A stretch of 64,000 nt of DNA from Sideroxydans sp. (GCA_028707175.1 JAQTUV010000002.1:1-64000); one strand, 5' to 3'. Shown: positions 40,146 to 50,569, counted from the stretch's first letter. The notes: generated by a model from the letters alone, not told the origin. Made by a program: numbers and translations.

Positions 40146-41597
40146 ATGGAAATCGCTTCGACTGAATATGCCGCTGTCACGGCCTATGACGAGCTGTTGG
40201 ATCACAGCCTGAAACCACGATCCGCCGCACAGCCGTTCTTTGATTATTTGAATTCACTGGATGCCGATGAGCTATTGGCACGCCGCGAGGCGGTCGAAGC
40301 CACCATCATGGCGATGGGCATCACCTTCACCATCTACAGCGAGGCCGGCAACATCGACAGGGCATGGCCTTTTGATGTGATCCCGCGTGTGATGGGGCGT
40401 AGCGAATGGGACCCCATCCAAGCCGGATTGAAGCAAAGGCTGAAGGCGCTCAATCTGTTCATCAACGACCTGTACAACGAGCAACGCATCATCAAGGACG
40501 GCATCTTCCCGGCTGACGTGCTGGAAGGCTCGGTCAACTTCCGCAAACAATGTATCGGCGTGACGCCCCGTTTTGGCGTGTGGGCCCATGTATGTGGCAC
40601 CGACTTGGTGCGTGACAAAGATGGCACCGTTTATGTGCTTGAAGATAATCTGCGCGTTCCATCTGGCGTGTCATACATGCTGGAGAACCGCCAGATCATG
40701 AAACGCATCTTCCCCGAGGTGTTCCGCACGACGAACATCTTGCCGGTCGATGATTACCCCACCCAGCTCTATCACACACTGGCCGCACTTTCGCCGCGCC
40801 CCGGCGACCAGCCCGTTATCGTGGTGTTGACACCCGGCATCTACAACTCCGCCTATTTTGAACACAGCTACCTCGCGCAACAGATGGGCGCTTTCTTGGC
40901 CGAGGGACAAGACCTGTTGGTAGGCGCAGATGATGTGGTGTACATGAAAAACATCTTCGGCTTACAACGTGTGGATGTGATCTATCGCCGCATCGACGAC
41001 AACTTCCTCGACCCCGAAGCGTTCAGCCCCGATTCCATCCTCGGTGTACCCGGGCTGTTACGTGCATGGCGTAAAGGCAATGTCGGCATCGCTAATGCAC
41101 CCGGTGCTGGCGTGGCAGACGACAAGGTGGTGTATGCCTTCGTGCCACAGATCATCAAATATTATCTGGATGAGGAGCCCATTCTCGCCAACGTGCCAAG
41201 TTATCTGTGTATGTATCCAGACCAATGCGAATACGTGCTGAACAATCTGGACAAGTTGGTGGTGAAACCCGCGAACGAATCCGGCGGCTACGGCATGCTC
41301 ATCGGGCCACGTGCAACACAGGAAGAACGTGATCAATTCGCCAGACTCATCCGCGCCAATCCGCGCAACTACATGGCGCAACCGACGCTGGAAATATCCA
41401 CTGCCCCAACCTTGATTGATGGTGAATTAGCGCCGCGCCATTTGGACCTGCGCCCCTTCGTGCTGCAATCCGACAAGCTCTATGCGACAACGGGTGGACT
41501 GACGCGTGTGGCGCTGCGCAAAGGCTCATTGGTGGTGAACTCATCACAGGGCGGCGGTAGCAAAGACACTTGGATCGTGGAGGACACATCATGCTAG
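40146..41597 (+). CDS. Circularly permuted type 2 ATP-grasp protein of the Anbu locus
   Basis: 483 residues, GGGAGAA ribosome binding site. Recognised by GRSEWDPIQAGLKQRLKALN, LEDNLRVPSGVSYMLENR and KPANESGGYGML, features of the DUF404/DUF407 ATP-grasp group. Such proteins are expected to form an amide or ester bond with ATP, perhaps ligating a peptide or amino acid; the substrate is unknown. The stop overlaps the start of the alpha-E gene (ATGCTAG), so they are coupled. Co-occurrence with alpha-E, Anbu and transglutaminase genes is a known conserved cluster. Confidence 0.93.
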   Translation: MEIASTEYAAVTAYDELLDHSLKPRSAAQPFFDYLNSLDADELLARREAVEATIMAMGITFTIYSEAGNIDRAWPFDVIPRVMGRSEWDPIQAGLKQRLKALNLFINDLYNEQRIIKDGIFPADVLEGSVNFRKQCIGVTPRFGVWAHVCGTDLVRDKDGTVYVLEDNLRVPSGVSYMLENRQIMKRIFPEVFRTTNILPVDDYPTQLYHTLAALSPRPGDQPVIVVLTPGIYNSAYFEHSYLAQQMGAFLAEGQDLLVGADDVVYMKNIFGLQRVDVIYRRIDDNFLDPEAFSPDSILGVPGLLRAWRKGNVGIANAPGAGVADDKVVYAFVPQIIKYYLDEEPILANVPSYLCMYPDQCEYVLNNLDKLVVKPANESGGYGMLIGPRATQEERDQFARLIRANPRNYMAQPTLEISTAPTLIDGELAPRHLDLRPFVLQSDKLYATTGGLTRVALRKGSLVVNSSQGGGSKDTWIVEDTSC

Positions 41598-42568
41598 CCC
41601 GCGCCGCAGAGAATCTGTATTGGATGGCTCGCTATCTGGAACGTGCCGAGAACACCGCACGCCTCATCAATAGCACCACCGACGTACTGCTGGACTTGCC
41701 GCATGGTGCGACACTGGGATGGGACACGCTGATCAAAGTCGCCGGTTTGGATGAATCGTTCAGCAAGCTATACAAGACCGCCAACGAAGATGCCATCATG
41801 CGTTTCATGATCGAGGACGAGCGTAATCCCAGCTCGATCCTATCGTGTGTGAAATATGCGAGAGAGAACACACGCACTCTGCGTGAGTTGTTGCCCGAGG
41901 AATTGTGGGAACGCATCAACAGTCTGTACCTGTATCTGAAAGACAATGCCACTCAGACGCTGAACAGTCGACGCGAACGTTACATCGTATTGCAGAACGT
42001 GGTCGCGCAACGACATGCCATCGTCGGCTTGATCTCAGGTGTGATGGCGCATGATCTGGCCTATCAATTCATCCGCCTCGGTCGCAACATCGAACGTGCG
42101 GACATGACCACACGTATCCTCGACATCAACTTCGCCGTATCTATCCCTAAAGACATGCCGCTGTACGAAGTGAGTGTGGAGCGACTCTGGATGAGCACAC
42201 TCAAAGCGCTGTCCGCATACCAAACTTATCGCAGGCTCAAAGCGGTGCATGTCACCGGCACAGGCGTGATCGAGTTCCTCATCAATGACGAACGCTTCCC
42301 GCGCAGCTTGGAGTATTGCTTGAAAGAAGCGGAGTCTTGTTTGCAGGCGATGCCATTCAGCGGCGTGGTATTGAGCAGCGTGCAGTCTGCCCGCACGAAC
42401 TTGCAACGATTGAACGCGAGCGACTTGGATTCGGGTGAGTTACACGAGCTGCTGGATGTGACTCAAAAAGAATTAGGGCTGATCAATAGCGCCCTCGCCA
42501 CACAATATTTCCACGCATACGATGATCCGAGCAAGACATCCGCCGTGCAGACCCAACAACAAGCTTAG
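41591..42568 (+). CDS. Alpha-E domain protein of the Anbu locus
   Basis: 325 residues from the ATG at 41591 with GGAGGA 7-8 nt upstream, overlapping the ATP-grasp stop. MLARAAENLYWMARYLERAENTARL at the start (here shown by its first and last parts: MLARAAENLYWM, ERAENTARL) is the family signature. All-helical, no catalytic motif recognised. It is likely a partner of the ATP-grasp enzyme, as these occur together or fused. Anbu copy 1 starts 9 bp downstream. Confidence 0.93.
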   Translation: MLARAAENLYWMARYLERAENTARLINSTTDVLLDLPHGATLGWDTLIKVAGLDESFSKLYKTANEDAIMRFMIEDERNPSSILSCVKYARENTRTLRELLPEELWERINSLYLYLKDNATQTLNSRRERYIVLQNVVAQRHAIVGLISGVMAHDLAYQFIRLGRNIERADMTTRILDINFAVSIPKDMPLYEVSVERLWMSTLKALSAYQTYRRLKAVHVTGTGVIEFLINDERFPRSLEYCLKEAESCLQAMPFSGVVLSSVQSARTNLQRLNASDLDSGELHELLDVTQKELGLINSALATQYFHAYDDPSKTSAVQTQQQA

Positions 42569-42577
42569 ATATCAACC

Positions 42578-43318
42578 ATGACATATTGCCTAGCTATCAA
42601 CACCAACGAAGGGTTGGTATTCTGTTCGGACTCTCGCACCAACGCGGGGTTCGACAATGTATCGACCTATACCAAGATGCACTCTTTCGTCTGGCCACAA
42701 GATCGATTCATCGTCTTATTGTCGGCAGGCAATCTGGCCACGACGCAATCGGTCGTCAAACGCATCAACGCCGATCTTGAAAAATCACTCCTACCCAATC
42801 TGCTGTCAGTCACCAATATGCACGAGGCGGCTGACTATGTGGCCTCGGTGAGTACCGAGGTGCAGAAACAGCAATCGATACGCGATAGCTCGGGTAGCAC
42901 CTACGAAGCCACGTTCATCTTGGGCGGGCAGATCGGCAGCGCTACGCCAGAGACGCTTCTGATTTACGCACAGGGCAACTACATCCACGAATCGAGCGCA
43001 CATCCCTTCCTGCAAATCGGCGAGATCAAATACGGCAAGCCCATCCTCGACCGCGTCATCCAACGCCATACTCATTTGGAAGCTGCAGCGCGCTGCGCAC
43101 TGGTATCGATGAACTCGACCATGCGCAGTAATCTGACCGTCGGCCCCCCTGTAGATATGATGATCTACGAAAAGGATTCACTGAATGGCGGTCGGCGCTT
43201 CAACCTGACCGAAGACGACCCGTTCGCCAAGAACATCGCTCAATCGTGGAACGCAGGTTTGACGCAAGCACTGGAGAACTTGCCGCGCTTTCCGTGGGAA
43301 AGTGAGCCAGCGAAATAA
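42578..43318 (+). CDS. Anbu proteasome-like peptidase, copy 1
   Basis: 246 residues. After removal of Met1 the N-terminal Thr would be the nucleophile (TYCLAINT), with Asp17 in SDSRTNAG and a Lys near 32, as in 20S/HslV-type Ntn hydrolases. This N-terminus and the conserved AGNLATTQ and EIKYGKPILDRVI blocks mark the ancestral beta subunit (Anbu) family, which forms ring or open-helical oligomers. Substrates are not known. It has no ribosome binding site of its own and follows the alpha-E gene by 9 bp, so is probably translated by coupling. Confidence 0.92.
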   Translation: MTYCLAINTNEGLVFCSDSRTNAGFDNVSTYTKMHSFVWPQDRFIVLLSAGNLATTQSVVKRINADLEKSLLPNLLSVTNMHEAADYVASVSTEVQKQQSIRDSSGSTYEATFILGGQIGSATPETLLIYAQGNYIHESSAHPFLQIGEIKYGKPILDRVIQRHTHLEAAARCALVSMNSTMRSNLTVGPPVDMMIYEKDSLNGGRRFNLTEDDPFAKNIAQSWNAGLTQALENLPRFPWESEPAK

Positions 43319-43594
43319 CGCACGGAAAGGTCTGCTCATCTCTGATGCTCTCAGCCTCACTTCGACACCGCCACCCCTCACGATGCACGGGGTGTCTTGG
43401 TATATCGTTTTAGGTAAACACCTCAGATCACCCACATCAAAGTGGCTGACGACAAGCAGCCCACTCAAGAGATCGGCTCGGCATCACTCAGTTCTTCTGT
43501 GATGGATGAATGGCGTAATAGCGAACGCATCTGTTTCATGTCGCCCCTCTTCAGTCCCGGACTCTTCATCTCGGCACTTCCTGAGCCAACTCCC

Positions 43595-43623
43595 AAAAAA
43601 ATGGGCATCCCTAGAGGATGCCC
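43595..43623 (-). terminator. Orphan intrinsic terminator on the minus strand between the Anbu genes
   Basis: GGGCATCC-N5-GGATGCCC, an 8-bp perfect stem, followed on the minus strand by A and seven T (T-run 43601-43595). There is no recognised minus-strand gene ending here, so it could end an antisense or small RNA starting in 43624-43953. Confidence 0.7.
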
Positions 43624-43820
43624 GAATCAGAGAGGAGAGAAACGAAAGTAACTTGCACATGCAATACAAGCACTCTCACTTTAGTTGTCAGCAAGCAGCA
43701 TGCCACTCGCGCACCACCATATTTATCAGTAACTTAGGTGTTTTCGATACGCTCACTGATGTGAGCTTTCGCACCATACTGTTGCTTACCGCACAGCATT
43801 GGTGAATGGAGAGGTGTCAA

Positions 43821-43852
43821 ATCACGCTGTTGCAAGCTCGCATCAGCGTGAT
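43821..43852. other. 9-bp inverted repeat upstream of Anbu copy 2
   Basis: ATCACGCTG at 43821-43829 and CAGCGTGAT at 43844-43852 are perfect complements around a 14-nt loop, about 100 bp before the copy 2 ATG. It could be an mRNA stem-loop or an operator. Confidence 0.5.
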
Positions 43853-43953
43853 GTTTCATACAGAGGGAAACGTTTGCCGCCCAGCGAGGCACATGCTACT
43901 GTTTCGCTAATCGTTGCTCGCAGCAGCACCCGCACTCCAAGTTAAGGAAGAAC

Positions 43954-44724
43954 ATGACTTATTGTTTGGCCATCAACACCGATACAGGCTTCGTCCTTTG
44001 TTCAGATTCGCGCACTAATGCCGGGTTCGACAACATCTCCACCTACTCCAAGATGCACACCTTCGTATGGCCTAACAGTCGTGTGTTCGCGTTGCTGTCT
44101 GCGGGCAATCTGGCTACCACGCAATTGGTGGTGAAACGTATCAAGGCCGATCTTGAGAATGCGGTGACACCCAATCTGCTTTCCGTGAACAGCATGCAAG
44201 AGGCGGCTGATTACGTCGCCACAGTGAGCATGAGCGTGCAGAACCTACATGTCGTGCGCGATACGGGCAACACCAGTTTCGAGGCTACTTTCATCTTGGC
44301 CGGACAGATCGGCGCATCACGCCACGAGACCCTGATGATCTATCCGCAAGGCAACTACATCAACGAATCGGATGCGCATCCCTTCTTGCAGATCGGTGAG
44401 ATCAAATATGGCAAGCCCATTCTTGATCGCGTGATCAAACGCGACACACAATTGAACCCCGCCGCACGTTGTGCCTTGGTGTCAATGAACTCTACCGTGC
44501 GCAGCAATCTGACCGTCGGTGCACCTATCGATTTGCTGATCTACGAGAAGGGTAGCTTGGGTTTCTCCCAGCAGATGTGTTTGACGGAAGAAGATCCATT
44601 CGCAAAACAATTGTCCGAGGCTTGGAACAAGGGCTTGGTGGCGGCACTGGATAATCTGCCCAGGTTCTACTGGGAATCCAGCGCGAACGAGACGACGACG
44701 GAAGCAATATCGTTGCGCAAATAG
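43954..44724 (+). CDS. Anbu proteasome-like peptidase, copy 2
   Basis: 256 residues with a good AAGGAAG ribosome binding site. It aligns along its whole length with copy 1 (most positions identical by eye) and keeps the Thr nucleophile (TYCLAINT), SDSRTNAG with Asp17, the Lys near 32, AGNLATTQ and EIKYGKPILDRVI. It differs mainly in the 115-130 region and has a longer C-terminal tail (NETTTEAISLRK). Both copies therefore look catalytically intact. A strong terminator follows, so copy 2 ends the first Anbu transcription unit. Confidence 0.92.
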   Translation: MTYCLAINTDTGFVLCSDSRTNAGFDNISTYSKMHTFVWPNSRVFALLSAGNLATTQLVVKRIKADLENAVTPNLLSVNSMQEAADYVATVSMSVQNLHVVRDTGNTSFEATFILAGQIGASRHETLMIYPQGNYINESDAHPFLQIGEIKYGKPILDRVIKRDTQLNPAARCALVSMNSTVRSNLTVGAPIDLLIYEKGSLGFSQQMCLTEEDPFAKQLSEAWNKGLVAALDNLPRFYWESSANETTTEAISLRK

Positions 44725-44752
44725 TTGTTCCCTCTCGCCCGTATCGTTTTAT

Positions 44753-44789
44753 AAAGACCGCAACAGCCAAAAGATGTTGCGGTCTTTTT
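44753..44789 (+). terminator. Intrinsic terminator after Anbu copy 2
   Basis: A 13-bp perfect stem (AAAGACCGCAACA / TGTTGCGGTCTTT) with a 9-nt loop; the T-run is TTTTT including the last stem bases. It marks a clear end to the ATP-grasp/alpha-E/Anbu unit. Confidence 0.9.
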
Positions 44790-44928
44790 CATGCACCACG
44801 CGATTCTTTAGCGCCCTGTTTCAGTGCGCACCAAACAGATGCGCCCCGCAAACACATTGATAAACGTAGCGAATCCATCTGGCGTAGTTCGTGCTTAATC
44901 TTAGGTAATCATTTAGAAGCTACAACAT

Positions 44929-45026
44929 CCCCTCCCCCTTGCAGGGGGAGGGTTAGGGAGGGGGTAGAAGTGTTGAGCCTCACAGAGTCTACCCCCATCC
45001 TAGCCTTCCCCCTGCAAGGGGGAAGG
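44929..45026. repeat. Inverted pair of REP-like palindromes
   Basis: Two copies of a roughly 38-40 bp element in opposite orientation (44929-44968 and 44989-45026) separated by 20 bp. Each contains its own hairpin, built on CCCCC-TTGCA-GGGGG, and an outer TACCCCC-type tail. The two copies are similar but not identical. The structure is like paired REP/BIME elements and is probably present elsewhere in the genome. Confidence 0.7.
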
Positions 45027-45123
45027 AACAGATTTTCTGAGCTCAAGGGACGCAGATACAAGCATGGGCACGTTAGCGTACCCACGAAATGAGTTAACAA
45101 AATAACAACAGGAAAGATGCCCG

Positions 45124-48100
45124 ATGACTATCCGTGTCGCACTGAATCACCAGACCACTTATCGCTTCGATCGAGCTGTGAAGCTTTGGCCGCACGAGAT
45201 CAGGTTGCGTCCTGCTGCGCATAGCCGCACGCCGATACATAGTTATTCACTCAATGTCGAACCCGAGGGGCATTTTCTGAATTGGCAGCAAGATCCATTC
45301 GGTAACTGGGTGGCACGTTTGGTGTTCCCCGAAAAGACCAAAGAGTTGAAGGTCACTGTCGATCTCATCGCCGACATGACAGTCATCAACCCTTTCGATT
45401 TCTTCATCGAAGAATATGCGGAGAACTTTCCTTTTGCCTATCCCGAAGCGTTGGGGCGCGAGCTTGTGCCTTATCTGGAGAAAGAAGACGCGACACCGTT
45501 GTTGGCCGCTTGGATCGCGTTAGCACGTAAAGAATTTTTGAATAAAGAGATGCGCACCATCGACATGTTGGTGGGCATCAACCAACGTGTGCAAGCCGCT
45601 GTGGGTTACATCGTGCGCCTTGAGGCGGGTGTGCAAACGCCTGAGCAGACGCTGGAACTGAAACGTGGATCGTGCCGAGATTCGGCGTGGCTGCTGGTGC
45701 AGGTGTTGCGTCATCTTGGTTTGGCTGCACGCTTTGCTTCCGGGTATTTGATCCAACTCAAAGCTGATGTGAAAGCATTGGATGGCCCCTCTGGCACCGA
45801 AGTCGATTTCACCGACCTGCATGCATGGACGGAAGTGTATATCCCCGGCGCAGGTTGGATCGGCCTTGATGCCACCTCGGGTTTGTTGGCTGGTGAAGGA
45901 CATATCCCGCTGGCATGTACCGCGATGCCTTCATCCGCTGCACCGGTGATCGGTGCGACTGAAGTTTGTGAGACCGCGTTCGACTTCTCCATGAAAGTGA
46001 CACGTATCCACGAAGACCCACGCGTCACCCAGCCCTACACCGAAGCACAGTGGCAAGCCATCCAAGACTTAGGTCATCAAGTCGATGTCGAGCTGAAGAA
46101 ACAAGATGTGCGACTGACCATGGGTGGTGAACCAACCTTCGTCTCTATCGATGACATGGATGGACCCGAGTGGAACTTCACCGCATTGTCGGATAAAAAA
46201 CGTGCGCTCGCGGGCGACCTGCTCACACGACTGCAAGGGCACTTCGCCAAAGGTGCGATGTTGCATTTCGGTCAGGGCAAGTGGTATCCCGGCGAGCCGC
46301 TACCGCGCTGGGCGTTGGGTTGTTACTGGCGCACGGATGGCGAACCGTTATGGAAAGACCGCACGCTGTTAGTAACGTCGGATGACGGTGGCAAACACTG
46401 CACGACGGATGCACTGCGCTTCATGCAAGGGCTCGCTCAGCATTTGACCTTGGATGAAAGATTCATCATCCCCGCTTTCGAAGACGTGACGCAGGTCATC
46501 AACGAAGAACAGCGCTGGCCGGAAAACTTCGATCCGCATTCAGCAGACCTGAAGAATGCCGATGAGCGAAAACGTTTAGCGAAACTCATCGAACGAGGAC
46601 TAGGCGAGGCAGTGGGTTATGTGTTGCCCTTGAAGGCACTGCCCCCTGCAACACCCCAACGCGCAGCAAAGGCCATCGTCGCGAACGGTTTCCGTTCTAG
46701 CCCGTGGCCACTCAAGCGCGAGCATCTATACCTCATCGCCGGCGATTCACCACTCGGACTGCGCTTGCCATTGGCCTCGCTGCCGTGGGTGTTGCCTGAA
46801 GACAAAGAGGAAGCGTTCGGACGCGACCCCTTCGATGCGACGCACGAAGCACCCGCCGCAAAAGTGAGCAGCAAGAAATCTAAAGCTGCAATCAGCAAAG
46901 AGAAGTACGACCCGCGCGAAGTGGTGCACACCGCCTTGTGTGCCGAAGTGCGCAAAGGTGTGTTGTGTGTGTTCCTGCCGCCCGTGCCTTTGCTCGAAGA
47001 TTTCATCGTGTTGCTCGATGCGATCGAAGCTACTGCTTCCGCTTTGAAATTGCCGCTACGACTGGAAGGTTACACACCTCCATCTGATGCGCGTGTGAAA
47101 GAATTTCGCATCACGCCTGATCCCGGTGTGATCGAAGTGAACATCCACCCTTCCAGCACATGGGAACAATTGGTGGCGAACACGCAGACACTTTACGAAG
47201 AGGCGCGCCAAACAAGATTGGGCACAGAGAAGTTCATGCTAGATGGTCGCCACACAGGCACCGGCGGCGGCAACCATGTGACATTGGGTGCAGCCACTCC
47301 CGCCGATTCGCCGTGCCTGCGTCGCCCCGATGTGTTGATGAGTCTCATCACCTATTGGCAACATCACCCCGCGTTGTCGTATCTGTTCTCAGGCATGTTC
47401 ATCGGCCCTACCAGCCAAGCGCCGCGTGTGGATGAAGCACGCCACGAGAGCTTGTACGAGCTGGAGATCGCCTTTCAGCAGATGGCGGAGAAATTAAAAC
47501 CGGGTGAAGAGAGTCAGCAACCATGGCTGGTAGATAGATTACTGCGCAACTTGTTGGTCGATCTTTCCGGCAACACACATCGTGCGGAATTCTGTATCGA
47601 CAAACTGTATTCACCCGACAGTGCGACAGGACGGTTGGGATTGGTCGAGTTCCGAGGCTTCGAGATGCCGCCCCATGCGCAGATGGCGCTGTTGCAGATG
47701 TTGTTGCTGCGCGCACTCGTCGCCCGATTCTGGAAGACACCTTACAGTGGCAATCTAAATCGTTGGGGAACAGAGTTGCATGACCGCTTCATGTTGCCGC
47801 ACTTCGTAGCGCAAGATATGCGCGACGTGGTGCTCGATCTGCAACGCGCGGGTTATGCCTTCGAGTTCGATTGGTTCGCGCCCTTCCTTGAATTCCGCTT
47901 CCCACGTTTCGGCACGGTGGCTTATCACGGCATCGAGATGGAGCTGCGCCAAGCCATCGAACCGTGGCATGTGTTGGGCGAAGAAGTGAGCGCGGGCGGC
48001 ACAGCTCGCTATGTGGATTCCTCCATCGAGCGTATGCAGATCAAAGTCAGCCACATGAACGACAACCGCCATATCGTCACCTGTAACGGTCGTCAGCTCC

Positions 48101-48483
48101 CGCTCACCCCCACGGGCACACGCGGCGAGTATGTGGCGGCAGTCCGTTACCGCGCTTGGTGCCCACCTTCAGGTTTGCATCCCACCATCGGCGTGCAAGC
48201 CCCGCTGGTATTCGATTTGGTGGATAGCTGGAGCGGACGCTCCATCGGCGGCTGCACCTATCACGTGGCACACCCAGGCGGACGTAACTACGACACCTTC
48301 CCTGTGAACGCCAACGAAGCCGAGGCGCGCCGCGTGGCACGTTTCTGGAACCACGGCCACACACCGGGCGAGATGCATGTTCGCCGCGAAGGTCGCAATC
48401 CCGACTACCCGTTCACGCTGGACCTGCGCCGTGCACCTGAGCCGATGATGGAGGGAGTGGCAACTATCCGCCCCACTAGCTGA
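45124..48483 (+). CDS. Transglutaminase-like protein fused to DUF2126
   Basis: 1119 residues. The N-terminal part (about 1-270) is a bacterial transglutaminase-like cysteine domain with a probable triad of Cys184 (RGSCRDSAW), His233 (DLHAWTEVY) and Asp249 (GLDATSG). The rest (about 300-1119) is the large DUF2126 domain ([42 protein letters not shown]). Such fusions accompany ATP-grasp, alpha-E and Anbu genes and may process or form peptide bonds; function is inferred from the cluster. It is separated from the others by a terminator and a palindrome pair. Confidence 0.94.
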   Translation: MTIRVALNHQTTYRFDRAVKLWPHEIRLRPAAHSRTPIHSYSLNVEPEGHFLNWQQDPFGNWVARLVFPEKTKELKVTVDLIADMTVINPFDFFIEEYAENFPFAYPEALGRELVPYLEKEDATPLLAAWIALARKEFLNKEMRTIDMLVGINQRVQAAVGYIVRLEAGVQTPEQTLELKRGSCRDSAWLLVQVLRHLGLAARFASGYLIQLKADVKALDGPSGTEVDFTDLHAWTEVYIPGAGWIGLDATSGLLAGEGHIPLACTAMPSSAAPVIGATEVCETAFDFSMKVTRIHEDPRVTQPYTEAQWQAIQDLGHQVDVELKKQDVRLTMGGEPTFVSIDDMDGPEWNFTALSDKKRALAGDLLTRLQGHFAKGAMLHFGQGKWYPGEPLPRWALGCYWRTDGEPLWKDRTLLVTSDDGGKHCTTDALRFMQGLAQHLTLDERFIIPAFEDVTQVINEEQRWPENFDPHSADLKNADERKRLAKLIERGLGEAVGYVLPLKALPPATPQRAAKAIVANGFRSSPWPLKREHLYLIAGDSPLGLRLPLASLPWVLPEDKEEAFGRDPFDATHEAPAAKVSSKKSKAAISKEKYDPREVVHTALCAEVRKGVLCVFLPPVPLLEDFIVLLDAIEATASALKLPLRLEGYTPPSDARVKEFRITPDPGVIEVNIHPSSTWEQLVANTQTLYEEARQTRLGTEKFMLDGRHTGTGGGNHVTLGAATPADSPCLRRPDVLMSLITYWQHHPALSYLFSGMFIGPTSQAPRVDEARHESLYELEIAFQQMAEKLKPGEESQQPWLVDRLLRNLLVDLSGNTHRAEFCIDKLYSPDSATGRLGLVEFRGFEMPPHAQMALLQMLLLRALVARFWKTPYSGNLNRWGTELHDRFMLPHFVAQDMRDVVLDLQRAGYAFEFDWFAPFLEFRFPRFGTVAYHGIEMELRQAIEPWHVLGEEVSAGGTARYVDSSIERMQIKVSHMNDNRHIVTCNGRQLPLTPTGTRGEYVAAVRYRAWCPPSGLHPTIGVQAPLVFDLVDSWSGRSIGGCTYHVAHPGGRNYDTFPVNANEAEARRVARFWNHGHTPGEMHVRREGRNPDYPFTLDLRRAPEPMMEGVATIRPTS

Positions 48484-48508
48484 ATCACCAACGCCATGGT
48501 TGATTTGT

Positions 48509-50569
48509 TTAGGCTTGACTCTCAACTGCTTCCAGCAATGAAACGACGCGTTTAGAAAGGCCGTCCACCTTGGAGTACAACTTTTCTGCTGTTGCTTTAT
48601 CGCCGGACTGCATCGCCTTTACGATTTCCTTGATCGTGCGATGCAGTTCGGCATGCGGCTCTTCGACATCTCGCAACGCTTGGATATGTCCAAAATTCTT
48701 CAAGCCCTCGCCGTAATACCATTTTCCAAACACGCATTGCTGATGAGAGACCGCTTCCGCTTCAGTCAGCGTCCCTCGTCCATCTAGAAAAGAACGTAGC
48801 CTCACCTTCCAATTCAGGTGCGCCGACTTTGCACTCGACAGATCCAGCTTGTTGGAACCGACCTTGAATTGCCCAACCAACAACTTCAGCTCGTCCAACA
48901 ATTTGGCCAGATCGGCGACGGCATCTTCAGTGCTTTGCACGCCTGCAGATGTCTCACTTGCCATCTGATTGATTGTTACAAGGCTAGCATTGATCGCCTC
49001 GGCCACGCCCAGCTGCTCCTTGGCGGAACTGGCAATCTCACCATTCATGTCACGGATGCTCGCCACCGCCTTGGTGATCTTATCCAGAGAGGTACCCGCA
49101 GTTCCAGCTTGTCCGACACTTGCATCAACACGACTTCGGCCTTCCTCCATCACTTTCACTGCAGCCAATGATCTTTCCTGTAAACGTTCAATCAACTTTT
49201 GTATCTGCGAAGTTGCCTCTTGAGTGCTTTGTGCTAATTTCCGCACTTCATCCGCAACCACTGCGAATCCACGTCCCTGTTCGCCCGCTCGCGCAGCTTC
49301 AATCGCCGCATTAAGCGCCAGCAAATTAGTCTGATCGGCGATACCTTTAATCGTATCCAGTATCGTACCGATGTTGCGACTATCATCCGCAAGCTCTTCA
49401 ATCACCTGAGTTGCATGCCCCACCTCATCCGCAACTGACTGTATAGAAACAATGGTTTCACCAACGATCTTCATACCTGTATTCGCCTCGGTATCCGCCT
49501 GCCGTGCGGCAGTGACCGCTTGGTTTGCATGTTCGGCGACCTGTCGAACCTTCTCCAACATGCCTTGCACCGCCTTTGCGACCGATTCGGTTTCTTGATC
49601 TTGCTGATTGATGCTGGCTCCAGTCTGTTGCGCCACCGATGCAAGTCGTGCGGAATCCGCGTTGATCAAATGCGTCGCTTCCACCACCTGCAGCATCGCC
49701 TTCTGAATCTTGGCTGCGAACAAATTGAAACCTGACGCCAACTGCACGATCTCCTTGCCACCATGTTCGGACAAACGTTGCGTCAAATCTCCCTCACCTT
49801 CGACTATTTCCCGCATCGCGTTTGTCACTTCATCCAATGGACGCGTGATGCTGCGCCTCAACATCCCCGCAAGCAACAATATCCCAAGAGAGGAAATAAG
49901 CACGATCCCCGCCGTATGCCATGCGCGGAGAGTCACCGCAGCATCCACGTCATCTACGTAAATACCCGAGCCTACGAGCAGTCCCCATGGCTCAAATTTT
50001 TTCACATAAGATAATTTTGGATACACCTCGTCAGATGTACCTCCGCCTACTTTTGGCTTAGGCCAGTTGTAGGTGACATATCCCTTTCCACTCTGATTGA
50101 CCACATCGACAAATGCTACAAACAAATTCTTTTTCCCATCTGTCTCGATAGGTTCCCATCGGTCTCCCAAACTTTGGCTAGTTGCACAGTTGAACTTCTC
50201 AGCACTCAACTCTTTGCCATCTAGGGTCGGCACTGTCGGGTGCATAATCATCTTGGGATAAGGCTTACTCAAGTCATTCAGCCAAAAATACTCCGTTCCC
50301 TCATAACGTAGCGCCTTGATAGTAGCGATAGCAGCGCTACGTGCTTCAGCTTCCGACAATGCTCCTGATTTTTGCAGTTCATAATTCTGAACCAACACGC
50401 TATATGCGACCTCAACCAGATGCCTAGTCTTAAGCTGCTTCTCAGCCCACAATGTTTTCCGTATCTCGATCACATCCATCACACTTCCAATGGCAATTGC
50501 ACTAAGGAACAAAGCCATCATCAGCCCTAATTTATTGCGGATGCTGAGATTGTCGAGAAATCGATACAT
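48509..50569 (-). CDS. Methyl-accepting chemotaxis protein with Cache, HAMP and CZB domains
   Basis: 686 residues from the ATG at 50569 (GGAGGAAAT site); the frame extends to 50635 without a good start. TM1 (about 12-32), a periplasmic single-Cache domain (about 35-215, with [16 protein letters not shown] and [18 protein letters not shown]), TM2 (about 218-236), HAMP, and a signalling hairpin whose tip reads [23 protein letters not shown]-terminal CZB zinc-binding domain shows [15 protein letters not shown] and PHAELH. It should link an extracellular ligand and a cytoplasmic zinc/redox input to CheA. It is divergent from uvrA. Confidence 0.95.
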   Translation of the reverse strand: MYRFLDNLSIRNKLGLMMALFLSAIAIGSVMDVIEIRKTLWAEKQLKTRHLVEVAYSVLVQNYELQKSGALSEAEARSAAIATIKALRYEGTEYFWLNDLSKPYPKMIMHPTVPTLDGKELSAEKFNCATSQSLGDRWEPIETDGKKNLFVAFVDVVNQSGKGYVTYNWPKPKVGGGTSDEVYPKLSYVKKFEPWGLLVGSGIYVDDVDAAVTLRAWHTAGIVLISSLGILLLAGMLRRSITRPLDEVTNAMREIVEGEGDLTQRLSEHGGKEIVQLASGFNLFAAKIQKAMLQVVEATHLINADSARLASVAQQTGASINQQDQETESVAKAVQGMLEKVRQVAEHANQAVTAARQADTEANTGMKIVGETIVSIQSVADEVGHATQVIEELADDSRNIGTILDTIKGIADQTNLLALNAAIEAARAGEQGRGFAVVADEVRKLAQSTQEATSQIQKLIERLQERSLAAVKVMEEGRSRVDASVGQAGTAGTSLDKITKAVASIRDMNGEIASSAKEQLGVAEAINASLVTINQMASETSAGVQSTEDAVADLAKLLDELKLLVGQFKVGSNKLDLSSAKSAHLNWKVRLRSFLDGRGTLTEAEAVSHQQCVFGKWYYGEGLKNFGHIQALRDVEEPHAELHRTIKEIVKAMQSGDKATAEKLYSKVDGLSKRVVSLLEAVESQA

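Larger units (their letters stand above)
43319..43953. other. 635-bp non-coding gap between the two Anbu genes
   Basis: No convincing gene on either strand. It holds a minus-strand terminator (43595-43623), a 6-bp hairpin (GCTCAC/GTGAGC, 43751-43766) and a 9-bp hairpin (43821-43852). A perfect TTGACA faces the minus strand at 43820-43815 but without a good -10 at 15-18 bp. No terminator for copy 1 on the plus strand was seen, so the two Anbu genes may share a transcript. Confidence 0.6.
44725..45123. other. 399-bp intergenic region between Anbu copy 2 and the transglutaminase gene
   Basis: Contains the terminator of the Anbu unit (44753-44789) and a pair of inverted palindromic repeats (44929-45026). 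I see no coding frame and no clear promoter for the transglutaminase gene, although it must have one if the terminator is efficient. Confidence 0.6.

Noticed and set aside
43484-43669. Minus-strand 61-codon frame ending before the orphan terminator
   Set aside because: No ribosome binding site, no recognisable protein features and the terminator hairpin lies within it, not after it.
43815-43820. Minus-strand promoter at a perfect TTGACA
   Set aside because: No acceptable -10 at 15-18 bp spacing, so it is mentioned only as a loose hexamer.
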